Assembly (NCBI RefSeq): GCF_014805625.2
Contig: NW_023998464.1
Coordinates: 8,848,300-8,912,299 of the forward strand
Direction: 5' to 3'
DNA length: 64,000 bases
Source: Glossina fuscipes
Lineage: Eukaryota; Arthropoda; Insecta; Diptera; Glossinidae
A model generated the notes under the pieces. The model made no database searches. It was not told where the DNA came from and saw only the letters and a list, made by a program, of their open reading frames with translations. Shown here piece after piece: positions 60,913 through 64,000 of this stretch (the stretch's first letter is position 1; the number at the start of each line of letters is the position of its first letter). The translations under genes and the position numbers were made by a program.

Positions 60913-62921
60913 CTAATAATCACGACAACAAAAACCACATTATCAACAACGACAACAGCATTGAAAATATCGTAAATATATAAGAAAATTACAAATAATT
61001 AGCACCACAACTGGTAACATATGCTATTGCAATACAGAACAAACATTTTAGTGGATTTAGATGTCCCATCAAACATACACAAATAGACATACATGTACCA
61101 TATTACATGCGGTTTGATTCACAAACATCACTTACAAAAGGCATTCTTTTTGATATGCATTGGACGGACGCACGAAAAACTTCTATCAATTACATGGTTG
61201 TAAGGTAATGCTTACTCACCCCCTCGTTAGATTAATGTTGATATATTCATATGAATCTGCATTCATCGTATCTATACTACGTAGTGGTTGTGGCGTTAAA
61301 GAACCACGATAAACGTACCTTCTGTGCTTTTGCTGTATTTGCAAATTTTGTTCTGGATAACGATGACTTGAGCCAGAAAATTGTATTGTGCTACGATAAT
61401 TATCATTACGATTAAAGCCAATACGATCCTACATGAAAAAAAACGTTAGTTATTAGTGATAGATAATGGATAGGGAAGAGAATATTTACGTTCACATTCC
61501 CCGCGGGTATGTTTTGTAAGGAACTTCGGTAAACGTTGTCACGCTGAAGGCTATCACTATATAACGGCGATGCATTGGTGCTGTGACGCACGCGATGATC
61601 TAACGTATTCCAGTTGTTATTCCCTTGAAGTCCTCGTCGCATTGCTGGCGGACTCTCTGATGTCTTATTAATACCTAACATAGATGATCTTTTTTTCGAG
61701 CGGAACGATTTGAAAGCCCTTTAAATATAATCAAGATGCACTGCATAAGCCATTTAACATATTATAACTTTTAGTTAAGACCGTTAAAGGCATTTTTTCT
61801 CCTTTAGTGCTTTTTTAATGAACTTTTTAAAGGACACTCGAATTGGTTAAACTATGGGTTCAATACTACAAGATACCACATTAAATAATACTGTTTAGCT
61901 AAGACAGTGTTAATGTTATAGATAAAGATTCGGTATTGGTTTAATCATTTCCGACTGTTCGTTCGTCTGTCTGATGGCCATAGACCTAAACATACAGCGA
62001 GCGCGACCACCCGACAATTACTCATAGTAAATATTGAAGTGAAATTTGACAGATACCGAAAGCCGTCTAAAACAGCAGTAAAAACATATCTCCATGATCC
62101 ATTTACACTGTGAAAACAAAATTTATGGCAAATATTGATCTAAAATTACGCATTTGGCTCGAAGGCGAACGTAACTATGTCGCTTGCTATGATCTCTTTT
62201 TTTCGGGAGAAATCCTACAAAAGAATAGGCATATTATAATAATTTAACGAAGGGAATTTTCAGACCGTACAAGTTTAACATCGTTTAAGAATTAACGCCT
62301 ACAGAACGACTTGGTAGCTAACATAGCAGTGACCAACCTCTAAAATCTGTTCCTGTGGAGTATGAAACCTCTTAACTTTCAAATATGATTTAAGGAACGG
62401 GAGAATAATGACCCCACTGGCAAATAAACTGGAAACGGGATATTGATTTCACATAACTCGGCAATCAATGAAAATGATCTATGTTGACCTGGTTGTAATA
62501 TAGTGAAGAACGTTTCTAAACTAATCCGCTAGCTGAGAGCTTTCGACATCGGTATTCATTTCGCATGAATTTCGCTCTATAAAAGTGGATGGTACTAGCA
62601 TAGTTTCGTAGTGAGTTGTGCCTTTGGTCTCTTTAATATTATATATTTAGTGCATAACTTAAGTTCTTCTATATGTGAAACATAGCAAAAAAAAACTAAT
62701 GGTCTATCTTTTACTTACCACATTTCTTTTAGATTAGCAATGGAAAGACTGCTACGTCTTTCCCTATTATTGTTGCTCTTGTTGATTTTCCAGAATCGAA
62801 GGCGCTTGTGTTGATCCTCTTCGTAAAAAGGATTTAAATGCTCTGGATAGTTATAGACCGATATGTGACTAGTTGAACGTCCATTACGCATGACAACTAC
62901 GTCACCGTTTAAGCTGCCCAT
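60762..62921 (-). CDS. Unnamed adaptor-like protein with NPF motifs, N-terminal 264 residues (4 exons)
   Basis: Minus-strand exons 62719-62921, 61490-61718, 61220-61428 and 60762-60912 join with matching phases and no stop. The start MGSLNGDVVVMRNG at 62921 is the first ATG of an open exon. Residues 30-32 and 224-226 are NPF, each followed by acidic residues (NPFYEEDQ, NPFETDNEDN). NPF tripeptides are known ligands of EH domains in endocytic proteins. Residues 69-82 are basic (KSFRSKKRSS). Residues 249-264 are KRTPRKKRRAPAPPPP, a basic/proline tract like actin- or SH3-binding segments. No signal peptide or membrane span is present. The last exon ends with gtaagt, so the gene continues leftward. 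I do not recognise the orthologue, and the adaptor role is inference. Confidence 0.7.
61220..61428 (-). CDS. NPF-protein exon 3
   Basis: It encodes residues 145-213 and two bases of Gly214, after acceptor ttcatgtag. It includes DRIGFNRNDNYRS, a Gln-rich stretch (EQNLQIQQKHRR) and ADSYEYININLTRG. The donor is gtgagtaag. Confidence 0.72.
61490..61718 (-). CDS. NPF-protein exon 2
   Basis: It encodes residues 69-144. It begins after ttatatttaaag with AFKSFRSKKRSS, completing the Trp codon from exon 1, and ends GNVN with donor gtaaat, phase 0. Composition is Ser/Asn/Arg rich (NNNWNTLDHRVRHS). Confidence 0.72.
61719..62718. other. Intron 1 of the NPF-protein gene
   Basis: This is a 1000-bp intron. 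Around 61941-62040 it carries a dispersed-repeat-like block (gttcgttcgtctgtctgatg). No gene is seen. Confidence 0.6.
62719..62921 (-). CDS. NPF-protein exon 1 (start)
   Basis: It encodes residues 1-67 and two bases of Trp68. It contains HLNPFYEEDQHKRLRFWKIN and RRSSLSIANLKEM. The donor is tg|gtaagtaaa, phase 2. The sequence before the ATG (tgcaaa) is acceptable for a fly start. Confidence 0.72.
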
Positions 62922-63831
62922 TTTGCATTAAATATATTTATGCTTATGCCTTTTTATATAATTCTGAAAAACTAACAGTAATGTGAAATTGTAACTAAAG
63001 GCTTTGTTCACACGTGTTAAATTAGACGAGCAATATAGCGAGTATGCAGAATATAATAGTATACGAAAATTAGTGACAGAGTTAAGGGAACTTATTTACA
63101 TCAACTCGAAATTCTTCATATCATCTGACTGTGCTCCGCGCTCAAATATGCTTGCTTAGGTTTTCCCCCGAAAGGTCACAATTCAACCCTCTTGCCTTAA
63201 GTAATCAGCTTTGTTTAGAAAGTCTTCTAATACATTTGTGGTAAAGCACTTACATTATTGCTGAGTTTCTACATTTTTTTTTTAATTCTCATTAATCGCC
63301 CGATTAATTTTGAGATACCGACGGGTATGATAACGGAAATGTTTATACTGTTTTATTACTTCTATGACAAGCAAATTCGTGTTCAACAGAATTAAGCAGT
63401 TTTTGCATTCTGCACCACTTGTGCTACAAGGGCATATGAGGTAGCTTGTGCGTTCAGAGATAATTGAGATAGACACACCTTCAATTTAGAATCACTGTTT
63501 GCATCGATTTAAGTGTTGTACATGTCTCCGTGTGGTGTTCTTATGCTCAATATGCTACTCGCAACTTTTCAAATATTTTGGTGATATTTGGGACACAAAT
63601 GTGTTTTGCCCAAACACGGTATTACGATAGTGAAAATGGTTTCGATCGGACTTGTTTTTCGACCACTTGCCATACAACGCATCATTTTAAAAATTGATTA
63701 TATGAATAGCTATTTTAAGCGAAATGGTGGCTGGTATATAACGGTAGGCCGTAACGCCCTATATTGTTTTTACTTATTATTCTATCGCTGTAAGATGGTG
63801 GTATACTCATTTTGTTTTTTTTTATAAAGCA
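62922..63831. other. 5' flank / intron of the NPF-protein gene with repeat remnant
   Basis: No coding is seen. A family-B-type dispersed repeat occupies about 63400-63560 (caccacttgtgctacaaggg, atttagaatcactgtttg). Confidence 0.45.
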
Positions 63832-64000
63832 TGTAACAGCCAGAAGCAAGTTTCGGAGACACTATAAAGTGTATATATTCTTGATCAGCGTGAACTTCTG
63901 AGTTTATTTTGCTAAGTCTGTCCGTCTGCGTGGTGCTTGTTGTTGGCACTCTCCTGGTCGCAAAAATGAAGGTATCGACTTCAAATTTTTTAGAAACATT
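63832..64000 (+). repeat. Dispersed fly repeat, family A copy (cut by window end)
   Basis: It starts tgtaacagccagaagcaag, with gagacactataaagtg, tatattcttgatcagcgtga, gtctgtccgtctgc and cgcaaaaatgaaggtatcg. It matches the copy at 10945 in order and the copy at 51800 in part. Comparable repeats are common in brachyceran fly genomes. Confidence 0.65.

Overview
The window reads as nuclear DNA of a brachyceran fly (a drosophilid, tephritid or a relative). It is AT-rich, with short GT-AG introns beside one long intron. It carries decayed insect transposons, and the only clearly recognised gene encodes an insect sarcoplasmic calcium-binding protein. Two 10-N assembly gaps are present. No bacterial-type operon, CRISPR array, rRNA or recognisable tRNA was seen.

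Layout. (1) 1-3870, + strand: the 3' part of a decayed I-clade non-LTR retrotransposon (endonuclease, reverse transcriptase, RNase H), itself interrupted by a 370-bp insertion. (2) About 4.9-5.45 kb: possible small exons ending in a clear piece of a ZDHHC2/15/20-type palmitoyltransferase that lacks an AG splice acceptor. (3) 5.5-20.7 kb: mostly non-coding, with a non-LTR tail relic at 7.9 kb, a mariner transposase relic at 15.7-16.4 kb and dispersed repeats. (4) 20750-35850, + strand: a complete five-exon EF-hand gene of 189 residues. Its 13.2-kb first intron holds an essentially full-length, antisense, defective I-like element (27542-32997) flanked by a 13-bp target-site duplication. (5) 35.9-53 kb: a repeat graveyard with a 422-bp pogo/Tigger-like MITE, a minus-strand Ty3/gypsy-like gag-protease relic, a plus-strand LTR-type reverse transcriptase scrap, a non-LTR terminal scrap, and dispersed and tandem repeats. 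(6) 53.3-62.9 kb, minus strand: four phase-compatible exons (264 residues) open a gene I cannot name. It has two NPF motifs and a basic/proline-rich tract. A Cys-rich open frame at 53.3-53.8 kb may be a later exon. A second, internally deleted mariner relic lies in between at 56.0-56.3 kb.

The host genes do not form a pathway that I can see. The calcium-binding gene should act as a cytosolic calcium buffer. The minus-strand gene looks like a cytoplasmic adaptor with EH-domain ligands. Most other sequence is intron, UTR or transposon debris. The two I-like copies share defects in ORF2, which suggests the family spread from an already defective source.
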